A stretch of 64,000 nucleotides of DNA from CG2-30-46-19 sp034414555. Its GTDB lineage: Bacteria > Chloroflexota > Dehalococcoidia > GIF9 > AB-539-J10. Where the stretch lies: assembly GCA_034414555.1 (NCBI GenBank), contig DAOUMA010000005.1, forward strand, positions 60,323-124,322. The letters run 5' to 3'. The notes below the pieces were generated by a model. The model worked only from the letters and a program-made list of their open reading frames with translations. It did no database searches and had not been told where the DNA came from. A program made the position numbers and the translations under genes. Below are positions 34,407 through 43,534 of the stretch, piece after piece (position 1 is the stretch's first letter; the number at the start of each line of letters is the position of its first letter).

Positions 34407-35226
34407 TATTATCAGCAGGTTCAGCAATGGCCCTTTGGCGAAACCTGCGAATTCTGATAACGAGCACCGGTAAAGCCACCACCAATATTGCTAAGCTGAT
34501 GATTTGCCCTTCTCGAAGTCCAAGGAAAAGTGGGGGGTCGATGCGAAGAAATCTTAAACCGAAATCACCAGCACAATAGAGAGAAAGGTAAAGAAGAAGA
34601 AGGGAGCCCTGTGGTTTGAGCCGTCTCCGTAATCGCCATACCACAGCGAAAACTACCAGATTCCATAATAGGAAGTAAATTTGTGTTGGATATAGAGGCA
34701 TGTTCCAGTATTGTGGGGCAATGGTGTCGCGAGGCGTATAAATCACCGCTCCTGGGAAGGAAAGGAAAGGGCTGGGCTTGCCATAGCAACAGCCATTTAT
34801 AGTGCAGCCAATTCTACCAATTGCCTGAGCTAACGGTGCTCCTACAGCCATACCATCACCTATGCTTGCTAAGTTCTCCAAGGAAATTTCCCGTGCTCTT
34901 ATTTTCCAGTAAATTAACCCTGCCAATATAGCACCGATGATAGATCCATGCAGCGCCCAGCCGTAGGGTGAAATAATTTCGGTGGGGGTTACCCCATAGA
35001 GGAACCACGGTTGAATGAGGTAAACTAACTTTCCTCCGATAATACCACCAATGAGTCCCCAAAAGAACAGATTGTAGATGGTGTTCTCCGGGATAGCACG
35101 CTGTCTCATCTCTCGGAAGGTAATGGCTAGCAGTGTTATTACAGCCACAGCCACTAAAATCCCATACCACCTTACTTGGAGGGTGCCAATGGCAAAAGCG
35201 ACGGGGTCTATGCTGATGATAAGCAA
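34378..35226 (-). CDS. lgt: Prolipoprotein diacylglyceryl transferase
   Basis: Attaches diacylglycerol to the lipobox Cys of exported lipoproteins, for example those at 14.1, 15.8, 16.4 and 39.4 kb. The 282 aa hold about seven membrane helices and the signature AQAIGRIGCTINGCCYGKP, with YGWALHGSIIGAILAGL earlier. The stop lies within the convergent recJ end (29-nt overlap). The start abuts the stop of the upstream glycosyltransferase gene. Confidence 0.95.
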   Translation of the reverse strand: MLIISIDPVAFAIGTLQVRWYGILVAVAVITLLAITFREMRQRAIPENTIYNLFFWGLIGGIIGGKLVYLIQPWFLYGVTPTEIISPYGWALHGSIIGAILAGLIYWKIRAREISLENLASIGDGMAVGAPLAQAIGRIGCTINGCCYGKPSPFLSFPGAVIYTPRDTIAPQYWNMPLYPTQIYFLLWNLVVFAVVWRLRRRLKPQGSLLLLYLSLYCAGDFGLRFLRIDPPLFLGLREGQIISLAILVVALPVLVIRIRRFRQRAIAEPADNTSQEQNQEG

Positions 35227-36657
35227 CTATCCCTTCCTTTTGGATATCTTGAACCACGGATGATAGCTAATTATGGAATCGGTGTCTAATTTACCGCGGA
35301 TGAAATAATTAGCGATTCTTAAATAATCTGCTACTCTATCGGGCATCAAAAAGTGTTGTCTAACATATTCATGGGCTTTCTCCCCCACCAATTCGGCTTC
35401 TTTTGGGTTTGTTAATAAGTAGATTATCTTCCTAGCAGCCTTTTTTGCTGAAATGACAAAGAAGCCAGTCTCTCCACTGGTAACCTGAATTGGAATTGCC
35501 CCTACTTCTCTGGTTATCACCGGTTTCCTCTTCCACATGGCTTCGGTGATGGCCAGTCCGAATCCTTCCTTAATAGAGGGTTGCAGTATCACTCTGGCAG
35601 CTCGTTGCAGGGCATTTACCTCCAGCGCATTGACCTCCCGGTCATCTGGAAGCTTGATAATGTGAATATCAGGGTCGTCTTTCGTTTTCTCGCATATCTG
35701 TGTGAAGACTATTTCACCTTCAGGGTCATCCGTAGCCATATTGCCAGCTATTATTAGTTGGCATTTTTCTTCATTTCGGGCAATTCTGTAGGCATGGATA
35801 GTCAAATCAATTCCCTTCCAGGGGTCAAATCTGCCTATCTGAGCCAGCATGGGTATGTTCTGGTCTATTTCATATTTCTCCAATACCGGTGTAATTTCAT
35901 TTTGGGTTAATTCTTTGTTCTTGTTGGAAAGAGGGTCGATGAACGGAGGGATTATGTATTTCTGTAGCGGCCAGTAATGTACAACATATTGGGCGCTGGA
36001 AAATATTGCCGCATCATAAAAATTAGCCCAGAACGTGATGAACTCCCATAAAGCGGGATTGGCTTCCAATGTCTCGACATCCACATCAATGTGAGACCTC
36101 CATAACCACTTCTGTCCCTTCTTTTTTAAATAGCGAGCTAGACCAAGCGGCTGGGGGTCATGCATAATCACTATATCTGGCTTATAATCTCTGAAATCTT
36201 CGGAATAAAGGTCGGCGTTTTCTTTAAGCGTATTGTAATATGTCCTTGTCATGTCCGGCGTGAGGATTCCTTTCTTTCCTTGCAATAGATTGTGGATGGT
36301 TTTAGTTACCCGGAAGAAAGGCTCGGTCCCGCGCATAACCTTCCATTCATCTTCCAGTCCCAGAGCATTCAAAAACGGTACCTGGGAGTAAAGCATCTCA
36401 GCTACACCACCACCTGTTCCCGTTGAGTTGACCTCTAATATCTTTACCCCCCTGAGTTTGTGAGCAAGTTTTTCCAGTTTCTCTATCTTCTCTCCACCCA
36501 CTATGGGGATATAATCTTGTAAAGGGGATACAGAAAGGGACTGAATTCCCTCTCTGCGACTATACATAGTTCCGTTTTCCAAAGGCAGTTTCTTCTCCGC
36601 CTGCTCAACGATGTCTTTTATCTGAGTCTCCATCTTACTCTCATTGTAGTCATACAA
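35227..36657 (-). CDS. GT4 glycosyltransferase, trehalose synthase TreT-like
   Basis: A 476-aa GT-B glycosyltransferase resembling TreT, which makes trehalose from NDP-glucose and glucose. Supporting stretches: ILEVNSTGTGGGVAEML, PDIVIMHDPQPLGLARYLKK, WRSHIDVD, AQIGRFDPWKGIDLTIHAYR and KEGFGLAITEAMWKRKPVI (EX7E motif). A five-residue unit EVNAL is present twice in tandem (DNA 35608-35637). TreT, and MpgS at 43.5 kb, would give the cell two compatible-solute pathways; the substrate assignment is by resemblance only. It ends directly at the lgt start. Confidence 0.8.
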   Translation of the reverse strand: MYDYNESKMETQIKDIVEQAEKKLPLENGTMYSRREGIQSLSVSPLQDYIPIVGGEKIEKLEKLAHKLRGVKILEVNSTGTGGGVAEMLYSQVPFLNALGLEDEWKVMRGTEPFFRVTKTIHNLLQGKKGILTPDMTRTYYNTLKENADLYSEDFRDYKPDIVIMHDPQPLGLARYLKKKGQKWLWRSHIDVDVETLEANPALWEFITFWANFYDAAIFSSAQYVVHYWPLQKYIIPPFIDPLSNKNKELTQNEITPVLEKYEIDQNIPMLAQIGRFDPWKGIDLTIHAYRIARNEEKCQLIIAGNMATDDPEGEIVFTQICEKTKDDPDIHIIKLPDDREVNALEVNALQRAARVILQPSIKEGFGLAITEAMWKRKPVITREVGAIPIQVTSGETGFFVISAKKAARKIIYLLTNPKEAELVGEKAHEYVRQHFLMPDRVADYLRIANYFIRGKLDTDSIISYHPWFKISKRKG

Positions 36658-36701
36658 GATGTAGCCAAAAATCTTAAACGATAATAATACCGTAAATGAA
36701 T

Positions 36702-37610
36702 TTAATATAAAATAGCATTGATGAAAGTTTCGGCATTGAACGGCGCCATATCCTCCAATTTTTCACCGGTGCCGATATAAACGATAGGTATATTCAGTTC
36801 ATGGCAAATGGCAAATATTATTCCTCCTTTGGCGGTGCTGTCCAGTTTAGCTAGGAAAATCCCGGTTATACCTACAGCTTCAGTAAAATATTTTGCCTGA
36901 GTTAAGCCATTTTGCCCTGTAGTGGCGTCCAATACCAATAAAACTTGGTGTGGTGCTGTAGGGTCAAGCTTGGCGGTAACTTTCTTGATTTTTTTGAGCT
37001 CTTCCATAAGGTTAAACTTGGTGTGGAGACGACCGGCAGTATCGATAATAACTGCTTGAGCGTGTCGGCTACGTGCTGCCTGGATAGCATCGAAGACAAC
37101 CGCCCCGGGGTCGCTGCCTGGCTGGTGAGCAATAATTGCAGCGCCGGTTTTCTCTCCCCAATACCTTAGTTGGTCTATAGCTGCTGCTCTGAAAGTGTCA
37201 CCAGCTGCTAAGATAACCTTTTTACCTTGTGAAGTGAAGCTATAAGCTAACTTGGCAATGCTGGTTGTTTTTCCCGAGCCATTTACTCCGACTACTAGAA
37301 TGACTTGAGGTACTGAGTCAGTATTGCTTGGCTTGGGTGGAATATCTAGCATATTTGTCATCTCTGCCTTCAAAGCTGACCTTACCTGCAGAGCTTGTGT
37401 CAGCTTACCCACTCTTACCCGTTGTTTGACTCTATCTATGAGTTTGTTCGTAGTTTCTACACCAACATCAGCCAAAATAAGCAACTCCTCCAGCTCATCC
37501 CAGATTTCTTCGCCAAGCGAACCTCGGTCAAAAATATGAGCTATCTTGCTAAACCAGGCTTCTTTGCTTCGCTTTACTGCTGACTCAGTTCTCTCAACAA
37601 AATCAAACAT
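36702..37610 (-). CDS. ftsY: Signal recognition particle receptor FtsY
   Basis: A GTPase that docks SRP-ribosome complexes at the membrane. About 302 aa, consisting of the N domain (FVERTESAVKRSKEAWF onward) and the G domain: VGVNGSGKTTSIAKLA (P-loop), DTFRAAAIDQL, DTAGRLHTKFNLMEEL and AKLDSTAKGGI. The ATG at 37610 is chosen because a longer frame to 37733 runs antisense-like through the upstream permease end and has no family match. It overlaps the znuB stop by 8 nt, so ftsY is probably co-transcribed with the zinc transporter. There is no N-terminal acidic A domain. Confidence 0.94.
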   Translation of the reverse strand: MFDFVERTESAVKRSKEAWFSKIAHIFDRGSLGEEIWDELEELLILADVGVETTNKLIDRVKQRVRVGKLTQALQVRSALKAEMTNMLDIPPKPSNTDSVPQVILVVGVNGSGKTTSIAKLAYSFTSQGKKVILAAGDTFRAAAIDQLRYWGEKTGAAIIAHQPGSDPGAVVFDAIQAARSRHAQAVIIDTAGRLHTKFNLMEELKKIKKVTAKLDPTAPHQVLLVLDATTGQNGLTQAKYFTEAVGITGIFLAKLDSTAKGGIIFAICHELNIPIVYIGTGEKLEDMAPFNAETFINAILY

Positions 37611-38412
37611 GACGTAACCTCTGAAGGGTAAAAAAGGAAATAAGGAATAGAATCCCGGCCACCAAAATGATCGTTGCTCCTGAAGGCCAATCAAGCAGAT
37701 AAGAAAGCCATAATCCGCATTGAGTGAAAACAATGCCCAAAAGGATAGAAAGAAGCATCATTTTCTTGAAGTTATGGGTGAATTGACGGGCCATCGCCGC
37801 GGGGATAGTCAGCAAAGCTATGACCATGATTATCCCTACCACCCTTATCAACACCACCACCGTCAAGGCTACCAAGCAAAGGAGAGCAAGGTATAAACGC
37901 TCTGCAGGCAGCCCAGCGGCAGTGCTGAATTCTTCGTCGAAGGAAATAGCTAGCAGTTCCTTATAAAGCAGAAAGGTTACCAAGGCTATAATAATATCTA
38001 AAATTAGCATCAGAGTCATCTCTTGAGAAGACACGAACAGGATATCGCCGAAAAGGTAGCTCATAAGATCGGGAGCAAAGCCTGGGGTAAGATAAACAAA
38101 AAGAATTCCTATTGCCATGCCTGTTGCCCAGAGGATTCCAATAGCGGTATCCTCCGTCAATCTTGTTCTCCTCGACACTATACCCATGATTACAGCAGCG
38201 CTGGGAGAGAAAACTAACGCTCCCAAAACAGGGTCTACGCCGAAGAAATACCCCAGGCCAATGCCGCCAAATGAGGCGTGTGAAATTCCACCGCTAATGA
38301 GCACAATTCGTTTTACCACCACATAGGTACCAACAATACCACAGGCAACGCTGGCTAGTATGCTGGCGATAATAGGATCTCTCAGGATTTCAAGCAAGTC
38401 CATCTTCTCCAA
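37603..38412 (-). CDS. znuB: Zinc/manganese ABC transporter permease
   Basis: Membrane subunit of a metal ABC importer of the ZnuB/MntB family, 269 aa and about eight membrane helices. Family features: the N-terminal LRDPIIASILASVACGIVGT, then GGISHASFGGIGLGYF, LFGDILFVS, and RVVGIIMVIALLTIPAAMAR. The ATG is at 38412, with a second at 38403. It follows the ATPase gene after a 106-nt gap that holds a palindromic repeat, and overlaps ftsY by 8 nt. Confidence 0.92.
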   Translation of the reverse strand: MEKMDLLEILRDPIIASILASVACGIVGTYVVVKRIVLISGGISHASFGGIGLGYFFGVDPVLGALVFSPSAAVIMGIVSRRTRLTEDTAIGILWATGMAIGILFVYLTPGFAPDLMSYLFGDILFVSSQEMTLMLILDIIIALVTFLLYKELLAISFDEEFSTAAGLPAERLYLALLCLVALTVVVLIRVVGIIMVIALLTIPAAMARQFTHNFKKMMLLSILLGIVFTQCGLWLSYLLDWPSGATIILVAGILFLISFFTLQRLRHV

Positions 38413-38510
38413 ATATCAAGATGCAAATATATAAGTGCAAAATGACAGAACCAAAGTTAAAGAGCGTTGCACTTTGAGTTGTCATTTTGACTTCTGACCT
38501 CTGATTTTTC
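38413..38510. repeat. Palindromic repeat between znuC and znuB
   Basis: The sequence reads AAAATGACAG...TTGTCATTTT (about 38439-38448 and 38479-38488) inside longer AT-rich arms (ATCAAGATGCAAATAT / TGATTTTTCG). It resembles the AT-rich inverted repeats scattered in uncultured Chloroflexota genomes. It separates the genes of a single transporter operon. Confidence 0.5.
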
Positions 38511-38518
38511 GTGTACCT

Positions 38519-39271
38519 TCAGTGCTCCCTTAGAACTCGATGAGGAACGCCATGAGCGATTAGGTCAACGGGACATTGATAGACTGCCTCCAGGACTTCA
38601 GGGCTTATTTCCTTGGAACCATGATAGAAGAGCCTGTGGTTGAGGCAGGCAATTTTGTCTACATGAGTGGAAACAGCGCCGATATCATGTGACACCAGAA
38701 CTATCGCCATCCTTTGTTTTAGCCTTTCGAGAAGTTCATAGAACCCCGCTCGCATCTGCGTATCCACGCTGGCTGTCGGCTCATCAAGCAGCAGTATTTT
38801 GGGCTCTGTTGCCAATGCCCTGGCAACGAAAACCCTTTGCTGCTCCCCCCCGGAAAGCTTGCCTATCTGCCTGTCTTTGAAATCGAGCATCCCCACCTCT
38901 TTTAGAGCTTCAATTGCCAGGTTTTCATCTTCCTTGGTATATTGCTTGAACATCCTCCTCTGCCCGGAACGTCCCATCAGCACTACTTCCCAGACGCTTA
39001 TAGGGAAATCGTGATCGAACAAGCTGTATTGTGGCACATAGCCGATAAATTTCCTCATCCTCTCCGGAGGATTGCCCAGAACGACCACTCTCCCCCGGTT
39101 TGGCTTTAGTAGTCCCAGAATGGCCTTGAGTAGAGTAGTTTTCCCACCTCCATTCGGTCCTATTATGCCCATGAAGTCATCCCGTTTTATGGAAAGATTT
39201 ACTGCCTCCAGTATAGGTATAGTATCGTAGTATATCCAGACATCTTCCAATCTGACTATCTCGTCACTCAT
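38519..39271 (-). CDS. znuC: Zinc/manganese ABC transporter ATP-binding protein
   Basis: The ATPase of the metal importer, 250 aa: Walker A GPNGGGKTTLLKAIL, signature LSGGEQQRVFVARALA, Walker B ILLLDEPTASVD and switch His in VLVSHDIGAVS. YVPQYSLFDHDFPISVWEVV is typical of the ZnuC/MntB group. It sits between the substrate-binding protein and the permease genes in the order znuA-znuC-znuB. Confidence 0.94.
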   Translation of the reverse strand: MSDEIVRLEDVWIYYDTIPILEAVNLSIKRDDFMGIIGPNGGGKTTLLKAILGLLKPNRGRVVVLGNPPERMRKFIGYVPQYSLFDHDFPISVWEVVLMGRSGQRRMFKQYTKEDENLAIEALKEVGMLDFKDRQIGKLSGGEQQRVFVARALATEPKILLLDEPTASVDTQMRAGFYELLERLKQRMAIVLVSHDIGAVSTHVDKIACLNHRLFYHGSKEISPEVLEAVYQCPVDLIAHGVPHRVLREH

Positions 39272-39368
39272 GTTACGCCATTGTAAATGAACCTAAATTC
39301 ACCTCAATATGATAGCATGCTAGGTAGACCTGCAGTAGTTGATTTGCCTTCCCTAACTTCCATACTGT

Positions 39369-40214
39369 TTATTCCATCCCTTGAACCAGTTCACTCAGAA
39401 CTTGATACATATTGTCGATATAGTCACGAGCCAATGGGTCTATAAGTGCTACCCTGCCACCGATTGCTTCGGCAATAGTCTGGGCACTCTTGACGTCAAA
39501 TTGAGGAGAGGCGAATACCACCTTGATGTTGTGTTCCCTGGCCTCCTGTATCACATTGGCAACGTCCTTGGGGCTTGGTGTCTTTCCTTCAATCTCTATG
39601 GCTAACTGCGTCAGGTTATAGTCTCTGGCAAAATATCCCCAGGCTGGGTGGAAGACTATAAACCACCTGTTTGTGATGGCTGTTAGGTTGCTACTTATAT
39701 CTGTGTCCAGCTTATCTAGCTTTGCAAGGTACTCATTCTCATTCTGGATGTAATACTCCCTATTTTGGGGGTCAACTTCAATTAGACCATCGCAGATGTT
39801 CTGTACCATTATTTTAGCATTCCTTGGGGAGAGCCAGATGTGGGGATCGTTTTCTATCAGCTCAATGCCCTTGGAGCAATCGACAACCAGCATATTCCCA
39901 TTAGCCTCTACAATACTGTCCATATGAGACAATTCAAACTCCACACCTGAGCCAACCTCAGCATACAACTTAGCTTGTTTCACGGCAACAAGTTGATTGA
40001 GAGTAGGGGCATAAGTGTGGGGGTCCTGTCCCGGCGGTACCATAACGGTCACAGTTACCTTCTCTCCTCCCACGCTCTCTACAAATTCGGCCTGTGGCAG
40101 TATGGTGACAACCACCCCGATCTTCTCTGTTGTCTCAGCTTTTGGCGCACAGGAGCTGACCAAAATTGCTAGCAATGCTATCAGTGCCGAAATGATAGCA
40201 ATTGCCTTGTTCAT
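39369..40214 (-). CDS. znuA: Zinc ABC transporter substrate-binding lipoprotein
   Basis: Captures Zn(II) or Mn(II) outside the membrane, 281 aa. The signal peptide ends in a lipobox (ILVSSCAP). Metal ligands are recognisable: His in PPGQDPHTYAPT, His in NDPHIWLSPRN and His in FHPAWGYFAR, with a C-terminal Asp in LIDPLARDYID. There is no His-rich loop, which leaves zinc versus manganese open; the Fur-type regulator upstream favours a metal-responsive role. It lies 142 nt downstream of the fur gene. Confidence 0.92.
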   Translation of the reverse strand: MNKAIAIISALIALLAILVSSCAPKAETTEKIGVVVTILPQAEFVESVGGEKVTVTVMVPPGQDPHTYAPTLNQLVAVKQAKLYAEVGSGVEFELSHMDSIVEANGNMLVVDCSKGIELIENDPHIWLSPRNAKIMVQNICDGLIEVDPQNREYYIQNENEYLAKLDKLDTDISSNLTAITNRWFIVFHPAWGYFARDYNLTQLAIEIEGKTPSPKDVANVIQEAREHNIKVVFASPQFDVKSAQTIAEAIGGRVALIDPLARDYIDNMYQVLSELVQGME

Positions 40215-40356
40215 TTTTCCTTTTTACCTCCTTTGTTTTTCTGTTTTTTCTGGATTTAGCTCCAGTAAGCTGTTTTGTAGGTATGTTAAGTGTAATCCCG
40301 TCTCACTTCATTTGCTGTTTTTTAGATTTGGTTACAGCGATTCATTACAGCTCCCA

Positions 40357-40788
40357 TTATTTCTTTCTCGACTTGTTGCAATCCGAGCACAGTCCGGAGA
40401 ATTCAGAAAGATGATGTTCGGTATGAAAGCCAAGATTCTGGGCAAACTCATTTTCTTTTTGGCATAGCCCTTCATCGGCAAATTCTTGAATAGCTCCACA
40501 GTGCTGGCAGACCATGAAGCGATGGCAGCCCTCTTCATCGCCCAATGTGCACTTCACAAACCCTCCAGTTGATAATAACTTGTGAGCTAAATTGAGGCTG
40601 CAGAACAGGTCGAGTATGCGGTAGATAGTAACGTGGTTTAGATGTGTGCCCTTTTGCTTTAGAAGTCTTTGTATATCATAAGGCGAGAGCGGTCTTTGTG
40701 CCCCATTGAGAATTGCAAGCACCTGCCTTCGCGGCTTGGTTACCTTATACCCCTGAGTCTGCAAAACCTGAATTGAATCCTTAACCAT
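40357..40788 (-). CDS. fur: Fur-family transcriptional regulator (Zur-like)
   Basis: A metal-dependent repressor of the Fur/Zur/PerR family, about 143 aa. DNA-binding domain: QGYKVTKPRRQVLAILNGAQ, HVTIYRILDLFCSLNLAHKL. The zinc site has CQHCGAIQEF and a C-terminal CSDCNKSRKK. The ATG at 40788 has TATAAT 7 nt upstream, so the transcript may be leaderless; a longer frame to 40851 would begin in the promoter. Genes znuA-znuC-znuB follow on the same strand, so Zur is the best guess. A 7-1-7 palindrome overlaps its promoter. Confidence 0.9.
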   Translation of the reverse strand: MVKDSIQVLQTQGYKVTKPRRQVLAILNGAQRPLSPYDIQRLLKQKGTHLNHVTIYRILDLFCSLNLAHKLLSTGGFVKCTLGDEEGCHRFMVCQHCGAIQEFADEGLCQKENEFAQNLGFHTEHHLSEFSGLCSDCNKSRKK

Positions 40789-40795
40789 GGGTGAT

Positions 40796-40824
40796 ATTAT
40801 ACCGGAGTGGAAGACTAAATGCAA
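40796..40824 (-). promoter_or_regulatory. Putative fur promoter
   Basis: Minus strand: TTGCAT (40824-40819), a 17-nt spacer and TATAAT (40801-40796), ending 7 nt before the fur ATG. The -35 hexamer overlaps the neighbouring palindromic operator. Confidence 0.6.
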
Positions 40825-40834
40825 CAATGTTGCA
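40820..40834. promoter_or_regulatory. Fur/Zur-type operator, 7-1-7 palindrome
   Basis: TGCAACAATGTTGCA is a perfect 7-1-7 inverted repeat, the size and symmetry of Fur-family boxes. It covers 5 nt of the putative -35 element of fur, which suggests that Fur/Zur represses its own operon. No second copy was found before znuA (40215-40356) or znuC. Confidence 0.6.
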
Positions 40835-40835
40835 A

Positions 40836-43127
40836 TTAGTCCGGATACCATGCAGTCAGTTCCTGAAGCAATATTATCGCTGCCTTCTTATCCAGTGGCT
40901 CGTTGTTGTTGCCGCACTTTGGCGATTGGATGCAGGATGGGCAGCCATCTGAGCAAGGACATTCTTCGATTACCTTCAAGGTGGCTTGCCATAGCTCGGT
41001 TATCATCTCAAATCCTTTCTCAGCGATTCCGATGCCCCCGGGATAGGCGTCGTAGATAAAAATTTGTGCCTTCCCGGTATCAGGATGAAAAGGCGTGGAG
41101 ACACCACCAATATCGTTTCGGTCACAGAGAGCAAATAGAGGAAGTATGCTGATGGAAGCGTGTTCGCAAGCATGCAGTCCGCCGTGGAAATCGAGCCCGG
41201 CGTTGGCTATCCTTTCAATTGCTTTTCGTGGTAAGTCAAACCATAGAGCCTTAGTGGGGAAGCTCTGTGGTGGCAAGTCAAGCGGCTCCCCTCTGATAAC
41301 CTCTTCCGTGAACTGCTTTTTCCTCTTAAAGCCCACTACCGTGACGGTAACATCAACATCTCCGAAGTAAACCTTCACCGCATGGCAATCTTTTTCCTCG
41401 AGCAGCTTCGTGACCCGGATATCGTGTATTTCCATAGTCTGGGTATAGTAATCTACCGACCTCGGTTCTGCCCAGGCAATGTGCCGGGCTAAATCGAGTC
41501 CCGTGATAAGATATGACTCACCCTGGTGGAGGTAGATAGCGCCGGCGTGTACTTGAAAGAAGGCAACGCTGGCCTCCACTGTCTCTAACAAGCAACCATC
41601 CTGACCATCAATGACAGCATAATTTTGCCCTGATGTTGCCCTTATATTTACCTCCTGGGCCGGGTAAGCAATGCTCGGGGAAAGATACCATTTACTCTTG
41701 AATTCCCTTATTTTGCCTTCTTTTTCTAACCTGCCCAATTCCATTCTGGTGTTAGCGCCAAAGAAGCTTTCATCGCTGCTATCTAGAGGCTTTTCCCAGG
41801 CAGCGCATAAAAGATGAAGTTGAAGGATGTATGGATTATTAGGATTAATCAGGGCATTGTCGAAGTTCTTGCTGAAGAGGAAATCGGGATGCCGCATGAG
41901 ATATTGGTCAAGGGGGTTATCCAGGGCAATAAGGAAGCTTAGAGAGCTGCCAGTAGTTCGTCCGCTGCGTCCTGCTTGCTGCCAGGTGCTAGCGATGCTT
42001 CCGGGGTAGCCAGTGAGCACAGTTGCTTCCAAATCACCGATGTCTATGCCCAGTTCCAGAGCTGTTGTGGCTACCAAACCAAGGAGTTCGCCGTTGAAAA
42101 ACTGGCGTTCGATTTGCCGTCTTGTCTCTGGAAGGTAACCTGCGCGGTATGGGCTTATTTTTGAGTTGAGCAAAGGTGGTAGCTGCTGGTGGGTATAAAT
42201 GTAGACCAGTTCGGTTAGCTTGCGAGTGCGTGTGAAGACAAGGCTACGAATATTTTTCATAACTAGCTGACTGAGAAGGAAAGACGCCTCACTATTGGGA
42301 CTACGCCTGGTGCTCTTAGCCTCGCCGATAATTGGTGGATTCCAAAAGGCAAAATATTTCTCTCCGTGAGGCGAACCATCTTCGGAGATTACCTTGAACG
42401 GCAGCCCAACCAGATTCCGGGCATGTTCTTCGGGATTAGCAATGGTTGCAGAACAGCAAATAAATCGGGGGTTAGAGCCGTAGTGAGCACAGATTCGCCG
42501 CAATCTTCGTATGACATTAGCGGCATGGGAGCCGAAAATACCCCGATAAACGTGAGCTTCGTCAATCACTATATAGTTGAGGTGGCGAAATAGTCTGTAC
42601 CAGGATTGATGATTGGGCAAAATGGCAAGATGGAGCATATCCGGGTTAGTTAACACTATCCTGGCTTGCCTCTTTATGCTGGCTCTTTCTGCTTTGGGGG
42701 TATCACCATCAAATGTGGCTATAGCTCCGTCGGGAAGAAAGTCGGGGCATGCTATTTCCTTCAGGCTGGATAATTGGTCTTGAGCTAGGGCTTTGGTAGG
42801 AAAGAGGTAGAGAGCACAGCTGTTTTTATCGGTTAAAGTTGCCTCCAGCGTGGCTAGATGGTAACACAGTGTTTTTCCACTGGCGCTGGGTGTGGCTATT
42901 ATCACATTCTCGCCAGCGAGAATGGCACTTAATGCTGTTACTTGATGGCGGTAAAGTGAGGATATACCTAATGACTTGAGCCGTGTTTTAAGGGCAGGCT
43001 CGATGTTTAGCTTATCTAGCTTAGCTGGGATGGTGCCTTGTGGAGGAATGTGCTCAGTGTGAACCAATTGCTGTCTATAGTTAGGAAGACTTTTGAGATG
43101 ACGGAGAAAAGCAATAGCATTCATCAA
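40836..43127 (-). CDS. DEAD/DEAH-box helicase, MrfA/YprA-like
   Basis: A 763-aa superfamily 2 helicase with the Q motif (YRHQVTALSAILAGENV), Walker A ATPSASGKT, DEAH in YIVIDEAHVYRG and SAT in CCSATIANPEEH. The C-terminal DUF1998 region ends with ECPCSDGCPSCIQSPKC, four Cys likely binding zinc or a cluster, as in MrfA, a helicase for mitomycin-C damage repair. Translation is linked to DUF503, whose stop lies 4 nt upstream. The stop codon is 1 nt from the fur operator. Confidence 0.92.
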   Translation of the reverse strand: MMNAIAFLRHLKSLPNYRQQLVHTEHIPPQGTIPAKLDKLNIEPALKTRLKSLGISSLYRHQVTALSAILAGENVIIATPSASGKTLCYHLATLEATLTDKNSCALYLFPTKALAQDQLSSLKEIACPDFLPDGAIATFDGDTPKAERASIKRQARIVLTNPDMLHLAILPNHQSWYRLFRHLNYIVIDEAHVYRGIFGSHAANVIRRLRRICAHYGSNPRFICCSATIANPEEHARNLVGLPFKVISEDGSPHGEKYFAFWNPPIIGEAKSTRRSPNSEASFLLSQLVMKNIRSLVFTRTRKLTELVYIYTHQQLPPLLNSKISPYRAGYLPETRRQIERQFFNGELLGLVATTALELGIDIGDLEATVLTGYPGSIASTWQQAGRSGRTTGSSLSFLIALDNPLDQYLMRHPDFLFSKNFDNALINPNNPYILQLHLLCAAWEKPLDSSDESFFGANTRMELGRLEKEGKIREFKSKWYLSPSIAYPAQEVNIRATSGQNYAVIDGQDGCLLETVEASVAFFQVHAGAIYLHQGESYLITGLDLARHIAWAEPRSVDYYTQTMEIHDIRVTKLLEEKDCHAVKVYFGDVDVTVTVVGFKRKKQFTEEVIRGEPLDLPPQSFPTKALWFDLPRKAIERIANAGLDFHGGLHACEHASISILPLFALCDRNDIGGVSTPFHPDTGKAQIFIYDAYPGGIGIAEKGFEMITELWQATLKVIEECPCSDGCPSCIQSPKCGNNNEPLDKKAAIILLQELTAWYPD

Positions 43128-43131
43128 CTCT

Positions 43132-43425
43132 TTACGGAGCTGAGAAAATTTCTATCTTCGAACTCAGTAATTCTAGTTCAGGGTAGTTTTGAGAGATAAA
43201 TCTGATTGCATTGGACAGAGTTTCGTTATCGTAACTTCTATGGTTGCTAACGCAGGTGAGTCCCAGGGTAGCTAGTTGCCAGGAATCTTGATTGTCAACC
43301 TCCGCTACGGCGATATTAAACTTATTGTGTAACCGGGTGATGATGGACTGAATCACCCGGCGTTTACCTTTAAGTGATTGATTCTCAGGAAGGCGAAGTT
43401 GTATTTGACATACACCTACATTCAT
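43132..43425 (-). CDS. DUF503 family protein (YlxP-like)
   Basis: A 97-aa protein with MNVGVCQIQLRLPENQSLKG and KRRVIQSIITRLHNKFNIAV, then EVDNQDSWQLATLGLTCVSN, which are the DUF503/YlxP signatures. The family is close to ribosome-maturation genes in many bacteria but has no firm function. The helicase gene begins 4 nt after its stop. Confidence 0.9.
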   Translation of the reverse strand: MNVGVCQIQLRLPENQSLKGKRRVIQSIITRLHNKFNIAVAEVDNQDSWQLATLGLTCVSNHRSYDNETLSNAIRFISQNYPELELLSSKIEIFSAP

Positions 43426-43534
43426 TTTTGCTCAAGATGATTTGCTACTGTTGTGGAATAAGCTTATTAATTATACTCTGGTTTGTCAACGAGCAAGTAA
43501 TTCTGTTATTATGCTTCTAATTGGCGGAGGAAGA

